DNA of 64,000 nucleotides from assembly GCA_021324395.1 (NCBI GenBank), contig JAJPJG010000043.1:106598-170597 (forward strand), given 5' to 3'. The DNA is from Spartobacteria bacterium. Lineage in GTDB: Bacteria > Verrucomicrobiota > Verrucomicrobiia > Chthoniobacterales > Chthoniobacteraceae. The notes under the pieces are model-generated. The model searched no databases and had not been told where the DNA came from. It saw only the letters and a program-made list of their open reading frames with translations. Below are positions 9,279 through 17,853 of this stretch, one piece after another (within the stretch, counting starts at the first letter, position 1; the number at the start of each line of letters is the position of its first letter). The position numbers were made by a program, and so were the translations under genes.

Positions 9279-9749
9279 ATGAAAAAACTGCTCGCGCTCG
9301 CCTTCGTTTCCCTCTCGCTCGTCTGTTCCGCGGACGTCGTGCGGCTCGCGCCGAACTTCACGTGGGAAGGTCCGGCGCAATCCAGCAGTTTGCGCGCGGT
9401 GAAAGGCCAGCCGGTCGTGCTGCTCGTCGCGAAAAATGCCCGCGTCGGTGCTTTTAAAAAACAGGTAAAACGGCTGAAGGATCTGTATCAGGAGTTCGCG
9501 AGCCGCAAGGTTGTCTTCGCTGCTGCGCTCGCGGACGGAAGCGGCGAAGTGCGCTCTGACATTCCTTTTGCGATTGTGAACAACGGCGCAAAAGTGGCCG
9601 CCGATTTCGGCGTGAACAATGCGTTTAACATTGTGGTCATCGGACGCGACGGCAACATCGATTACCAGACCGACCGCGTCGTTCCGGCTTCGCGGGTGCG
9701 CGATGTGATCGTGAATTCTTTTGCGGAGCAGACGGAACGCCGCCGCTAG
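9279..9749 (+). CDS. Small exported thioredoxin-fold protein lacking CXXC
   Basis: A 156-residue protein with a signal peptide (residues 1-18, ending CSADV). The mature part has the beta-alpha pattern of the thioredoxin/redoxin fold: a PNFTW.G segment like the AhpC/TSA start, a buried strand VVLLVAK, a helix, and a C-terminal strand with GRDGNIDYQTDRV that resembles the cis-proline end of redoxins. The position where a redox-active Cys or CXXC would lie (around VAKNARVGAF) has no cysteine. It is therefore probably not a disulfide oxidoreductase and may be a structural or binding relative. A lone Cys sits in the signal peptide. It follows frr by 4 bases and precedes the GH35 gene by 17 bases. 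Confidence 0.55.
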   Translation: MKKLLALAFVSLSLVCSADVVRLAPNFTWEGPAQSSSLRAVKGQPVVLLVAKNARVGAFKKQVKRLKDLYQEFASRKVVFAAALADGSGEVRSDIPFAIVNNGAKVAADFGVNNAFNIVVIGRDGNIDYQTDRVVPASRVRDVIVNSFAEQTERRR

Positions 9750-9766
9750 TTTTACAAATCCCCCTT

Positions 9767-12007
9767 ATGAAACAATCGCTATTCACAGTCGCATTCTGCC
9801 TTTTTCTTGCGAGCTTCTGCCGCGCGCAGGAACCGCGCAGTTTCGCGCATCCCGATCGCATTCGCTACGACGCGCAGTGCCTGACGATCGATGGAAAAGA
9901 TACATTCATCTACAGCGGCGCATTCCATTACTTCCGCTGTCCGAAAGAGCTTTGGCGCGATCGTTTTCAAAAATTCAAGGAAGCCGGATTCAACGCAGTC
10001 GAGACTTACATCGCGTGGAACTGGCACGAGCGCGAGATGCCGAAGTCGCCGGAGGATTTTTCAAAAATCAGCGGTTTGCAGGATCTCGACGACTGGCTAA
10101 CCATGGCCGAGGAATTCGGCTTTTACGTCATCATCCGGCCCGGCCCATACATTTGCGCGGAGTGGGACAACGGCGGTTTTCCGCGGTGGTTATCGGCGCT
10201 GGAAAAGCCGGCCGAACCGCTGCGCAAACCGATATGGCTGCGCACGGATGATCCCGTTTTCCTCGCGTGGAGCAAACATTGGCTCGATGCGGTCTGCCCG
10301 GTCATCGCGAAGCACCAGATCACGCACAAAGCGGCGGGACAGCCAGGGATCATTCTTTTTCAAATCGAGAACGAATACGACTACGTGAAGCTCGCGGCTG
10401 ACGCGAAGGTGAAGCATCTCACAACGCTTGCGGAAGATGCGAAGGCCGACGGAATCGACGTGCCGCTTTTCACGTGCAACACACATCAAATTCGTGAGGC
10501 GAAAAGCGGTCCGCTGCGCGAGGTGTTCGACAGCCGGAATTTTTACCCGCGCTGGAATGTGAAGCGCGATCTCGACAAAGACCTGTCGAAACTGCGCAGC
10601 GAGCAGCCGGACGCGATGCTGATGACGGTGGAATTGCAGGGCGGCTGGTTTTCGGAAATGGGCGGAAAATTGAGCGAGCAGCAGGAAGGCGTCACTGCGT
10701 CGCAGATTCAGAACATCACGCTGTATGCGTGGCAATCCGGCGAGACGCTGACGAATTACTACATGGGTTTTGGCGGGACGAATTTCGACGACTGGGGCGC
10801 GCGCAAAATGACGACGAGTTACGACTACAACGCGCCGGTTCGCGAGCACGGCGGAGTTGACGCACGTTATCAACGTGCTTATGCGCTCGGACAAATGATC
10901 CGCGAACACGGCTCGAAACTCGTGCGCTCTGAGCCGGTGCAAATCGAAGCGACAACAACGGATAGCGCCGTGCAAATCGCTGAGCGTCGCGCAAAGGACG
11001 GCAGCCGCTACTTTTTCGTCCGCACCGACGACCACGCGCAGTCGCACAAAGGCAATGCGCACGCGAAGGAAAGCGACGGCACGGAATTTTCATTCGACTT
11101 CGACCTCGAGCCGTTCGGCTCGCTCGTTCTCTATTTGCCATCGGGAGTCGCGGACGCGAAGCAAGGCGAATGGCTGCCGAAACCGGCGCCGGAAATTAAG
11201 CGCCCGACTGATCTTCCCGCATCGGTTAATATCACCACCGCGAAGATTTCCGCCGATCCGCTGCCCGCAAAATGGACGACGCTTCAGCCGAATGAATCGC
11301 TCGAAGCGCACGGCGTTTTCGGGAGCCATTTTTTGTATTACAAAATCGCCGCGCAATCCGGCACCACGCTCACGATTCACGTTCAGCCGGAAGATAGTGT
11401 TGTGATTAGCGCGAATGGCAAACTCGTGCACGGCATGTCAGACAAAGGGCAACTCGTGTTTACGCTGCCGCCGAACGCAAAGGATGTGGTCGCGCTTTAC
11501 GAAAATCTCGGTCACGTGAATTTCGGCGACAAACTCGGCGAGTCGCATGGAATTCTCAGCGTTCAAGGCGCGGAGGAAAATTCGCCGCTGCAATTTTTCA
11601 GCGATGAACGGGAGCATGGTCTGGAACTTTCGCGCGCGGAAACACCCGTCGCGGGCGCAAATTGGAAGCAGGTCTCGATCGGAAAAAACGCAGCCGCAGA
11701 ACCTGACGCGTTGCTCGCGTGGTATCGCATGCAGTGCGAATTGCCCGGGCAAAAACCGGGCGTTTGGGTGCCGTGGCATTTGCATCTCGAGGCGAACGGC
11801 AACGGATTTATTTACGTGAACGGCCACTGCCTCGGGCGTTACTGGCAGGTCGGCCCGCAACACGATTTTTACATTCCAGAGACGTGGCTGAACTTTGGCA
11901 AAGATAAAACAAACGTAGTCGCTCTGGATTTGCGCCCCGTCGATAAAGGCATGAGCGTGCAGTCCGCGCAGATCGCGCCCGATACGAACTTCGCGGAGTT
12001 CCGCTGA
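9767..12007 (+). CDS. Secreted glycoside hydrolase family 35 beta-galactosidase
   Basis: A 746-residue exported enzyme (signal peptide 1-20, cleavage after CRA). The N-terminal TIM barrel has the GH35 signature GPYICAEWDNGG (residues 126-137), the acid/base Glu203 in QIENEYD and the likely nucleophile Glu289 in MTVELQGGW. C-terminal jelly-roll domains end with a segment (NGHCLGRYWQVGPQ) typical of GH35. It hydrolyses terminal beta-galactosyl residues of polysaccharides such as pectic galactan. With the GH43 enzyme at 968-1912 it suggests use of pectin side chains. The start ATG follows the preceding gene by 17 bases. Its stop TGA is immediately followed by the stop of the convergent gene. Confidence 0.93.
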   Translation: MKQSLFTVAFCLFLASFCRAQEPRSFAHPDRIRYDAQCLTIDGKDTFIYSGAFHYFRCPKELWRDRFQKFKEAGFNAVETYIAWNWHEREMPKSPEDFSKISGLQDLDDWLTMAEEFGFYVIIRPGPYICAEWDNGGFPRWLSALEKPAEPLRKPIWLRTDDPVFLAWSKHWLDAVCPVIAKHQITHKAAGQPGIILFQIENEYDYVKLAADAKVKHLTTLAEDAKADGIDVPLFTCNTHQIREAKSGPLREVFDSRNFYPRWNVKRDLDKDLSKLRSEQPDAMLMTVELQGGWFSEMGGKLSEQQEGVTASQIQNITLYAWQSGETLTNYYMGFGGTNFDDWGARKMTTSYDYNAPVREHGGVDARYQRAYALGQMIREHGSKLVRSEPVQIEATTTDSAVQIAERRAKDGSRYFFVRTDDHAQSHKGNAHAKESDGTEFSFDFDLEPFGSLVLYLPSGVADAKQGEWLPKPAPEIKRPTDLPASVNITTAKISADPLPAKWTTLQPNESLEAHGVFGSHFLYYKIAAQSGTTLTIHVQPEDSVVISANGKLVHGMSDKGQLVFTLPPNAKDVVALYENLGHVNFGDKLGESHGILSVQGAEENSPLQFFSDEREHGLELSRAETPVAGANWKQVSIGKNAAAEPDALLAWYRMQCELPGQKPGVWVPWHLHLEANGNGFIYVNGHCLGRYWQVGPQHDFYIPETWLNFGKDKTNVVALDLRPVDKGMSVQSAQIAPDTNFAEFR

Positions 12008-13876
12008 TCAGCGCAACGCGGCAAGAACCGCGTCGGTCACTTCGTCAACCGTCACTGCGTTCATGCAGCGAAAGTCGAGCGGACATTCGCGCAAAAAACA
12101 TGGGCTGCATTCGACGTGATGACGGATCACGCGATTATGTGCGCCGAGCGGCCCGGTGAGCGCCGGTTCAGTCGAACCGAAAATCGCAACCGTCGGCACG
12201 CCGAGATGCGCCGCGAGATGCATCGTCCCGGTGTCGTTTGTCAACAGCACGCGGCATTCGCGTAATTTTTCGATCAATTCCGCGAGCGATGTTTTGCCGA
12301 TCAGATTCGTGCATTTGCCGGCGAGTGCGACGGAGATTTGTTCGCCGATTTCACGATCTTTTTCGACGCCGAACAGCAACCACTCGCATTCCATTTTTTC
12401 GCTCACGCGCTTGGCGACTTCAGTAAAACGCTCCGGCAACCAGCGTTTTGCCGGCCCGTATTCGGCCCCGGGACAGAGACCAATTTTATTCCCGTTGATG
12501 GATTGGGAACCGATGGATTTTTTCGGCTGAATTTGCGCGCCGATGAATTCGGCGAGATTGAAATAATGATGAACCTCGTGCCGTGGCGGGTGCGCACCGG
12601 TTTTCTCGCTCAACGTTTGGTTTAAAAACCAATCCCGCCAGCGTGCGCGGTAGCCGACGCGGCGTGGAATGCGTGCGAGAAAAACCTCGAGCGCGGCGCG
12701 GACGGAATTTGGAAAAACGATCGCCACGTCAAATTCGCGGCGGATTTTTCGTGCGACGCTAAATACGCTTTCATTCGGCTGAATCGCAATCACCTCGTCG
12801 ACTTCGACCGTTTTCCAGAAATCAACGAGCTTCGCGCGCGAGAGCACAGTCACGTGCGCATCGGGCCGTCCGCGCTTGATCGCACGCACTGCGGGCGTGC
12901 TCATCACGGCGTCGCCGAGCCAGTTGGTCGAGCGGATTAAAATGCGAAATGGTTTTAGCGATTGCGCTTGTGGAAAAACGACGCCGCGTTTGTAAGTCGC
13001 CAGGAGAAATTTCGGGTCCGGCGTTTTCCAACGTTCGTGAACCCAAAACCAATCCCGCGGCGAGACGCGGATTTGCGCTTCCAGCACGCGGTTCATCGTC
13101 GCGGTGAGTTGCTCCGACGAAATATTTTCGTGAGGAATCGGTTCGCTCACCACGAACCGCCAATGCGCAAAACCGTCGATGTAAATCGCGACTGGAACAA
13201 TCTCCGCACCGGTGCGCAGTGCGAGCGTCGCAGCGAGCGAGGAGGTTGATGCAAGTCTTCCGAAAAACGGCGCCCAGATTCCGCTATCGCCGGCATGCTG
13301 GTCGATGAGCACGCCGACGAGTCCGCCTTCACGCAAAAATCGAATCGGTGCGTTGAAACCATCCTTTCGCGCGAATGGCATCACGCCGGCACGCGCGCGC
13401 GTTTGCCGGACATGCTCATCAATGTAACGGTTGCCGAGCGGTTGGTAAACCGTCGAGCTTTTTGAGCCGGGAGGCAAAATCCACGTGAGTTGTGCGAAGA
13501 GTTCCCAGTTGCCGATATGACTGATCATCAAAACGACTCCATTTCCACTGAGCAGCCCGTTGTTTAAGGTTTCGAGATTTTTGAATGTTACGCGCTCGCG
13601 GATTTTTTCCGGCGACATGCCCGCGGCCTTGATTGAGGAAAAAAGATTCGCGCCGAGTGTCGCGAAATGTTCGCGCGCGAGCCGGCGGATTTCGCGCTCT
13701 GTTTTTTCACCGGAAAACGCGATGCGCATATTGCGCAGAACGAGCTTGCGATATTGCGGCGCGACGAAATATGCGACTGCGCCGAGCGCGCGACCGAGCG
13801 CAAAATCGACGCGCATCGGCAACGCCTGAACGAACGCGACGGCGACGCGATAGAGCAGATAAGCCGCGTATTCCAT
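12008..13876 (-). CDS. Fusion of lipid A acyltransferase (LpxL/HtrB type) and LPS heptosyltransferase (WaaF/GT9 type)
   Basis: A 622-residue two-domain protein. Residues 1-310 match the lipid A biosynthesis acyltransferase family, with an N-terminal membrane-anchor helix and the HX4E active site HIGNWE (His120, Glu125). Residues 315-622 match the ADP-heptose:LPS heptosyltransferase II family (GT9): a start reading ILIRSTNWLGDAVMSTPA, the nucleotide-sugar segment LCPGAEYGPAKRWL, and the end motif LLTNDTGTMHLAAHLGVPTVAIFGST. The first domain would add a secondary acyl chain to lipid A, the second a heptose to the inner core. Both act at the cytoplasmic face of the inner membrane. The reading frame is continuous with no internal stop, and a short linker joins the domains. 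These functions are usually separate genes. Confidence 0.88.
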   Translation of the reverse strand: MEYAAYLLYRVAVAFVQALPMRVDFALGRALGAVAYFVAPQYRKLVLRNMRIAFSGEKTEREIRRLAREHFATLGANLFSSIKAAGMSPEKIRERVTFKNLETLNNGLLSGNGVVLMISHIGNWELFAQLTWILPPGSKSSTVYQPLGNRYIDEHVRQTRARAGVMPFARKDGFNAPIRFLREGGLVGVLIDQHAGDSGIWAPFFGRLASTSSLAATLALRTGAEIVPVAIYIDGFAHWRFVVSEPIPHENISSEQLTATMNRVLEAQIRVSPRDWFWVHERWKTPDPKFLLATYKRGVVFPQAQSLKPFRILIRSTNWLGDAVMSTPAVRAIKRGRPDAHVTVLSRAKLVDFWKTVEVDEVIAIQPNESVFSVARKIRREFDVAIVFPNSVRAALEVFLARIPRRVGYRARWRDWFLNQTLSEKTGAHPPRHEVHHYFNLAEFIGAQIQPKKSIGSQSINGNKIGLCPGAEYGPAKRWLPERFTEVAKRVSEKMECEWLLFGVEKDREIGEQISVALAGKCTNLIGKTSLAELIEKLRECRVLLTNDTGTMHLAAHLGVPTVAIFGSTEPALTGPLGAHNRVIRHHVECSPCFLRECPLDFRCMNAVTVDEVTDAVLAALR

Positions 13877-15462
13877 CAGCGATTTTTCCAGAACATTTCG
13901 CGCAGTGGATGTTCGTCAAGCAGGTTTGCCTCGATGCCGCCGAGCCGCGTCGCGTCGTAAAACTGAATGCCGACGTAAAAATAAAGCGGGCAAATCGGCG
14001 CGGCTTCGCTGATGAGCATGTGCTCGGCTTTTTTGAACGTCTCAAAGCGAAAGCGCAAATCCGTTTCACGTGCGGCGAGCGCGATTAAATCGTCGTATTT
14101 CGGATCGCTCCAGCCAGTGCGGTTGTTGCCGCCGTTTGTTACGAACATGTCCAAAAATGTGTTGGGATCATTGTAATCGCCAACCCAGCTTGAGCGGCAC
14201 AGGTCGTAGTCGAGACTGCTCATCGAGCGGAGATAGACTTTCCACTCCTGGCCTTGCAATTGAATGTTCACGCCGAGCTCGCGCGCGAACATGCCTTGCA
14301 GCTCGACGGCAAGATCGCGGTCGACATCGGAATCGCCTTTGTAGAGATAGCTCACGAGCGGAAAATTTTTGCCGTCCAGATATCCCGCTTCCGCCAAGAG
14401 TCTGCGCGCCTGCTGCGGATCGCGCGCGAGCTCGGATGGCGGCGGTTGATAACCTGCGCAGCCCGGCGGAACGAGGCTTTGCGCGACGACTTCGCCGGCT
14501 TTCGTGATTTTTTCGACGAGTAAATTTTTCTCGATCACGAGTGAAAAGGCTTTGCGGACGCGAACGTCGTTAAACGGTGGGCGGCTCGCGTTAAAGCGGA
14601 TGAAATACGTGCCGAGAAATGGCGCGGAATGAAAATCAGCGCGCTTTTTCAACTCGTCCATCAGAGGCGTCGGCGCGAGTCCTTTATCCATCATCAAATC
14701 GGCGAGCCCGGTCGCGTAATAATTAAAAGCAGTGTTCGCGCGCGCGCTCGGCAGCACGTCGATGGTCCGCATCGCGACGTGCGCGGCGTTCCAATAGTGC
14801 GGATTTTTCGCGAGCCGCACACGGTCGTTGATCCGCCAGTCAGCGAGCTGATAAGCGCCGTTGCTGACCATTTTGCCGGGCTTGATCCAGTCGTCGCCAA
14901 AGCGATGCACCGTGTCGATATGCGCCGGCAGAAACGTCGTGAACGCGCAGAGATCGAGAAAAAACGGCGTCGGATTTTCGAGAGTGACTTCGAGTGTGAG
15001 CGCGTCGAGAACGCGCACGCCGACGTGCGAGAAATCGCGGAGTTTGCCTTCGTTAAAAGCCTTGCCGTTTTTGATGTAGTAAAGCTGATACGCGTATTCC
15101 GACGCGGTTTCGGGCGCGAGCGTGCGCTGCCATGATTTGACGAAATCGTTTGCCGTCACGGTGTCGCCGTTGCTCCAGCGCGCGTTGTTGCGAAGATGAA
15201 ATGTGTAGATGCGTTTGTCGGCGGAAACGTCCCAGCGCTCCGCGACACCCGGCACGGCTTGCGCCTTTGCGTTAAAAGCCGTTAGACCTTCGAAAAGCGC
15301 GTTTGCGATGCGACCCTCCGGCTGTCCGGTGATCAATGCCGGATCGAGCGTCTCCGGTTCCGCGCCGTTGAGAAAAACGAGCTCGGCGCGTTCGCGCGGC
15401 TTTGCGCATGCGCCGAGGCTGATGATCAGCGTGGCAATTGCGAATGCGCGCACGCTGTTCAC
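13876..15462 (-). CDS. Peptide/solute-binding lipoprotein, ABC transporter family 5 (OppA-like)
   Basis: A 528-residue substrate-binding protein. I choose the GTG at 15462: it directly gives a lipoprotein signal (hydrophobic stretch, then the lipobox LGAC about 20 residues in), whereas the upstream open frame is basic and overlaps secG. The family 5 pattern is clear: FLNGAEPETLDPAL near the mature N-terminus, the FHLRNNARWSNGDTVTANDFV block, and the C-terminal region reading W.GDYNDPNTFLDMF. It would capture oligopeptides in the periplasm for import. No permease or ATPase genes lie next to it. Its stop codon shares one base with the start of the downstream acyltransferase fusion (position 13876). 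Confidence 0.88.
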   Translation of the reverse strand: MNSVRAFAIATLIISLGACAKPRERAELVFLNGAEPETLDPALITGQPEGRIANALFEGLTAFNAKAQAVPGVAERWDVSADKRIYTFHLRNNARWSNGDTVTANDFVKSWQRTLAPETASEYAYQLYYIKNGKAFNEGKLRDFSHVGVRVLDALTLEVTLENPTPFFLDLCAFTTFLPAHIDTVHRFGDDWIKPGKMVSNGAYQLADWRINDRVRLAKNPHYWNAAHVAMRTIDVLPSARANTAFNYYATGLADLMMDKGLAPTPLMDELKKRADFHSAPFLGTYFIRFNASRPPFNDVRVRKAFSLVIEKNLLVEKITKAGEVVAQSLVPPGCAGYQPPPSELARDPQQARRLLAEAGYLDGKNFPLVSYLYKGDSDVDRDLAVELQGMFARELGVNIQLQGQEWKVYLRSMSSLDYDLCRSSWVGDYNDPNTFLDMFVTNGGNNRTGWSDPKYDDLIALAARETDLRFRFETFKKAEHMLISEAAPICPLYFYVGIQFYDATRLGGIEANLLDEHPLREMFWKNR

Positions 15463-15475
15463 ACGTGCAGCGGGC

Positions 15476-16057
15476 TTAGGATTTCTTTTTGTGATTCGCC
15501 GGTGATGGCGAATGAGCCGCTTTTGCTTTCGGCGAAGCATCGGCAGCAGCGCTTGCCGCGGCAGCCGGAGCGGGCGCGACCGATTCGGCCGGTGTTGCAC
15601 TTGCAACGGGCACGACGGTCGGTTCGGCACTCGCGGCGGGACTCGCCTGCGGCGCAGCGGAAGCTTCGGGTGTTGCATTCGTGCCGCTCTTTTCCGCCGC
15701 CGATTGGATGACGTTTTTAAGTTGATCCTCCAGCGAACCCGGACTGGCCGCGGCCGATGCAGCCGGAATCGGCTTAGCATTTTTTAAAAGATCCTGCTGG
15801 ATCGTGCTGCCGCGCTGCGATTGGCGGGCGTAAAGAATCGAGAGCAGCAGGGCCAGGCTGAAGAAAATGCCGCCGAGCCAGCGCGTGAAATTCGCGAGCA
15901 CGTTTGTCGTTTGCGCGCCGAAGAGATTCTCCGTCATTCCGCCGCCGAATGCCGCGCCGAGGCCTTCGCTTTTCGGGCGTTGCATCAGCACGATCAGGAT
16001 GAGCAAAAAGGCGTCGATCACGAAAATCGCGAGCAGCAGGTTGATGAGAATGGACAT
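15476..16057 (-). CDS. secG: Preprotein translocase subunit SecG with a long Ala/Pro-rich tail
   Basis: A 193-residue protein. The first about 80 residues are SecG: a first membrane helix, the conserved cytoplasmic loop (LMQRPKSEGLGAAFGGG, with ENLFG), and a second membrane helix. The remaining about 110 residues form a low-complexity tail rich in Ala, Pro and Ser, ending in basic residues (NHKKKS), which most SecG proteins lack. The ATG at 16057 is chosen over the upstream in-frame start because MSILINLL starts the first membrane helix. SecG aids SecA-driven export through SecYE. It precedes the oppA-like gene by 13 bases and is divergent from nuoB. Confidence 0.9.
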   Translation of the reverse strand: MSILINLLLAIFVIDAFLLILIVLMQRPKSEGLGAAFGGGMTENLFGAQTTNVLANFTRWLGGIFFSLALLLSILYARQSQRGSTIQQDLLKNAKPIPAASAAASPGSLEDQLKNVIQSAAEKSGTNATPEASAAPQASPAASAEPTVVPVASATPAESVAPAPAAAASAAADASPKAKAAHSPSPANHKKKS

Positions 16058-16132
16058 GGCGGGCGGGGAATATGGTAAAAGGCGGCTGTTTTGTCCACCA
16101 TTTGATTCGTCCGCGCCACACGGCAGCAAGCC

Positions 16133-16150
16133 TTGTGATTTTTTTCACAA
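16133..16150. promoter_or_regulatory. CRP/FNR-like palindrome between secG and nuoB
   Basis: The sequence reads TTGTGA, six T, TCACAA. It contains the exact CRP-type half-sites TGTGA and TCACA separated by six bases. It lies in the divergent region, 42 bases before the nuoB start and upstream of the nuoB promoter-like hexamers, a plausible activator position. An alternative reading is a simple hairpin with an oligo-T loop. No CRP/FNR gene is in the window. Confidence 0.45.
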
Positions 16151-16157
16151 AATCGGC

Positions 16158-16185
16158 TTGCGGCACCGGCGAGCGGCTTTAGTGT
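16158..16185 (+). promoter_or_regulatory. Putative promoter of nuoB
   Basis: A -35-like TTGCGG (16158-16163) and a -10-like TAGTGT (16180-16185) are separated by 16 bases. The -10 ends only 6 bases before the nuoB ATG, so a transcript starting at the usual distance would be leaderless or nearly so. The assignment is by eye and moderate at best. Confidence 0.35.
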
Positions 16186-16191
16186 TTCGCC

Positions 16192-16719
16192 ATGCCAGAA
16201 ATTCAGCCGGCAGCCTACGACTCGAAAATCGAGGGCAACGTGATCTTCACGCGCCTCGACTCCGCGATCAACTGGATGCGCAAAAATTCGCTCTGGCCCA
16301 TGCCGATGGGTCTCGCGTGCTGCGCGATCGAGATGATGGCAACCGCCTGCTCACGCTTCGACATGGCGCGGTTCGGCGCGGAAGTCATGCGTTTTTCGCC
16401 GCGTCAGAGTGACGTGATGATCGTCGCCGGCACCGTCACTTACAAAATGGCCTACGCCGTCAAACGCATCTGGGACCAGATGCCCGAGCCGAAATGGTGC
16501 ATCGCCATGGGCGCGTGTGCATCGAGCGGCGGGATGTATCGCAGCTACGCCGTGCTGCAAGGCATCGACCAGCTTTTGCCCGTCGACGTTTACGTTTCCG
16601 GCTGCCCGCCCCGGCCCGAGGCGCTGCTCGATGGTTTGATGAGACTTCAGCGCAAAATTGACGGAGAGCGCTCGCTCGGCGACCAAAAACGCGCGCTGTT
16701 GGAGGAGATGACGGCTTAG
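16192..16719 (+). CDS. nuoB: NADH-quinone oxidoreductase subunit B
   Basis: A 175-residue subunit carrying the N2 [4Fe-4S] cluster of respiratory complex I. The cluster ligands are visible: the adjacent Cys pair in [10 protein letters not shown], the Cys in GACASSGG and the Cys in [10 protein letters not shown]. The protein sits in the peripheral arm next to the quinone site. nuoC follows 11 bases downstream, but no nuoD or other complex I genes follow; the next gene is on the opposite strand. The rest of the complex must be encoded elsewhere. Confidence 0.96.
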   Translation: MPEIQPAAYDSKIEGNVIFTRLDSAINWMRKNSLWPMPMGLACCAIEMMATACSRFDMARFGAEVMRFSPRQSDVMIVAGTVTYKMAYAVKRIWDQMPEPKWCIAMGACASSGGMYRSYAVLQGIDQLLPVDVYVSGCPPRPEALLDGLMRLQRKIDGERSLGDQKRALLEEMTA

Positions 16720-16730
16720 CCATTCGTTCC

Positions 16731-17297
16731 ATGACTCTCGTCGACGCCGCCACATCCATCGCCAGCAAGTTTCCCGTCAAAGCGACCATCGAGTTTCGCG
16801 GCGAGACGACACTAATCGTCGACCGAGCCACGATCAAAGACATCTGCTGGTTCTGCAAAAACGAGCTCGGCTTTGACTACTTGCTCGACATCACCAGCGT
16901 GGATAACTTCGGCGAAGAGCCGCGCTTCGAGGTCGTTTACGAACTTTACTCCTTCGCATCCGGCATTCATCTCCGGCTCAAACTCAGCGTCTCCGAAGAC
17001 GAACTCGAAGTGCCAACCGTCGCCGACATCTGGTCGACAGCCAACTGGCATGAGCGCGAGATTTTCGACATGATGGGCATCAAATTCGCCGGTCATCCCG
17101 ACCTGCGCCGCATCCTCATGTGGGAAGGCTACCCGTATTATCCGCTGCGCAAAGATTTCCCGCTCGCCGGCAAATCGAGCGCCGTCCCGGAAGTCGCCTT
17201 CAGCAAACCCGCGCCGCTCGAGGGCGGACCGTTCGTCACCGTCCCGAGCACCGCAACGGTAAAAGATCGCGAACCACGTTCGCGGCGGCAGGATTAA
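16731..17297 (+). CDS. nuoC: NADH-quinone oxidoreductase subunit C
   Basis: A 188-residue protein of the 30-kDa complex I subunit family. The signature is the block NWHEREIFDMMGIKF followed by a GHPDLRRILM segment and YPLRKDFPL. It is a stand-alone NuoC, not fused to NuoD as in enterobacteria. It is co-directional with nuoB after an 11-base gap. Its TAA stop overlaps the stop of the convergent hypothetical gene by four bases, so the usual continuation into nuoD is absent. Confidence 0.95.
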   Translation: MTLVDAATSIASKFPVKATIEFRGETTLIVDRATIKDICWFCKNELGFDYLLDITSVDNFGEEPRFEVVYELYSFASGIHLRLKLSVSEDELEVPTVADIWSTANWHEREIFDMMGIKFAGHPDLRRILMWEGYPYYPLRKDFPLAGKSSAVPEVAFSKPAPLEGGPFVTVPSTATVKDREPRSRRQD

Positions 17298-17806
17298 ACA
17301 GCCGCGGTTTCCGTCAGGCGCAGCCGCTCGTCCGTCTCGAGAAAATCCGCGAGCGCGTCCCACCCTTTTTCGTCGAGCGCCTGGAACGTGTGCAAATAAA
17401 CGCGCACCACATCGGGATCGTGTTTCTCAAAAAGCGAATCGATCACAGGCTGCAATTTCGCGCGTGTCGGCGATGGCGGCAGTTCCTCGATTGTGCCGTT
17501 TTCGTCGTGTTTGATGCCGAGACCGTCGAGAAAATCGCAGAGCAATTTCGCGTGCTGGCCGACGAGCCAGATTTGCAGTAAGTGTGCCGCGACGGCTTCG
17601 TTTTGCTTGCGGCCGATCGCCTCCTTCAGCCAGGCGTGACGTTCGTTGCGCGGTTTGCGCTCCACAAAAACGGGCCGCAACTTCCGCTGTTTCGCGAGCG
17701 TCTCGATGGTGGCTTTGTAGAGCGGTTTTTCGTTTTCGAGCACGTGCGCAAACAGCGCGCTCGCAGTATTGGCGGGCATCCGGGCGAAGATTTCGTTGGC
17801 TGTCAT
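17294..17806 (-). CDS. Conserved hypothetical protein, predicted all-helical
   Basis: A 170-residue cytoplasmic-looking protein with no signal peptide or membrane helix. It is rich in charged helices (for example LYKATIETLAKQRKL, and the C-terminal DEKGWDALADFLETDERLRL). I do not recognise a family. Coding quality is good (no rare-codon runs, consistent third-position GC), and the start ATG is well placed with its stop overlapping that of nuoC. It is followed on the same strand, 47 bases upstream, by the membrane protein gene at 17854-18576, so the two may be co-transcribed. Confidence 0.6.
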   Translation of the reverse strand: MTANEIFARMPANTASALFAHVLENEKPLYKATIETLAKQRKLRPVFVERKPRNERHAWLKEAIGRKQNEAVAAHLLQIWLVGQHAKLLCDFLDGLGIKHDENGTIEELPPSPTRAKLQPVIDSLFEKHDPDVVRVYLHTFQALDEKGWDALADFLETDERLRLTETAAV

Positions 17807-17853
17807 CGGGAGGTGGAGAGTGGTTGGTTAAAGACTGAGCGGTGACATGAAAA

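Noticed and set aside
13876..15780. Longer version of the OppA-like gene starting at 15780 with a basic, Arg/Pro-rich N-terminus
   Set aside because: The extra 106 codons lie inside secG in another frame and look like an out-of-frame translation. The GTG at 15462 yields a proper lipoprotein signal.
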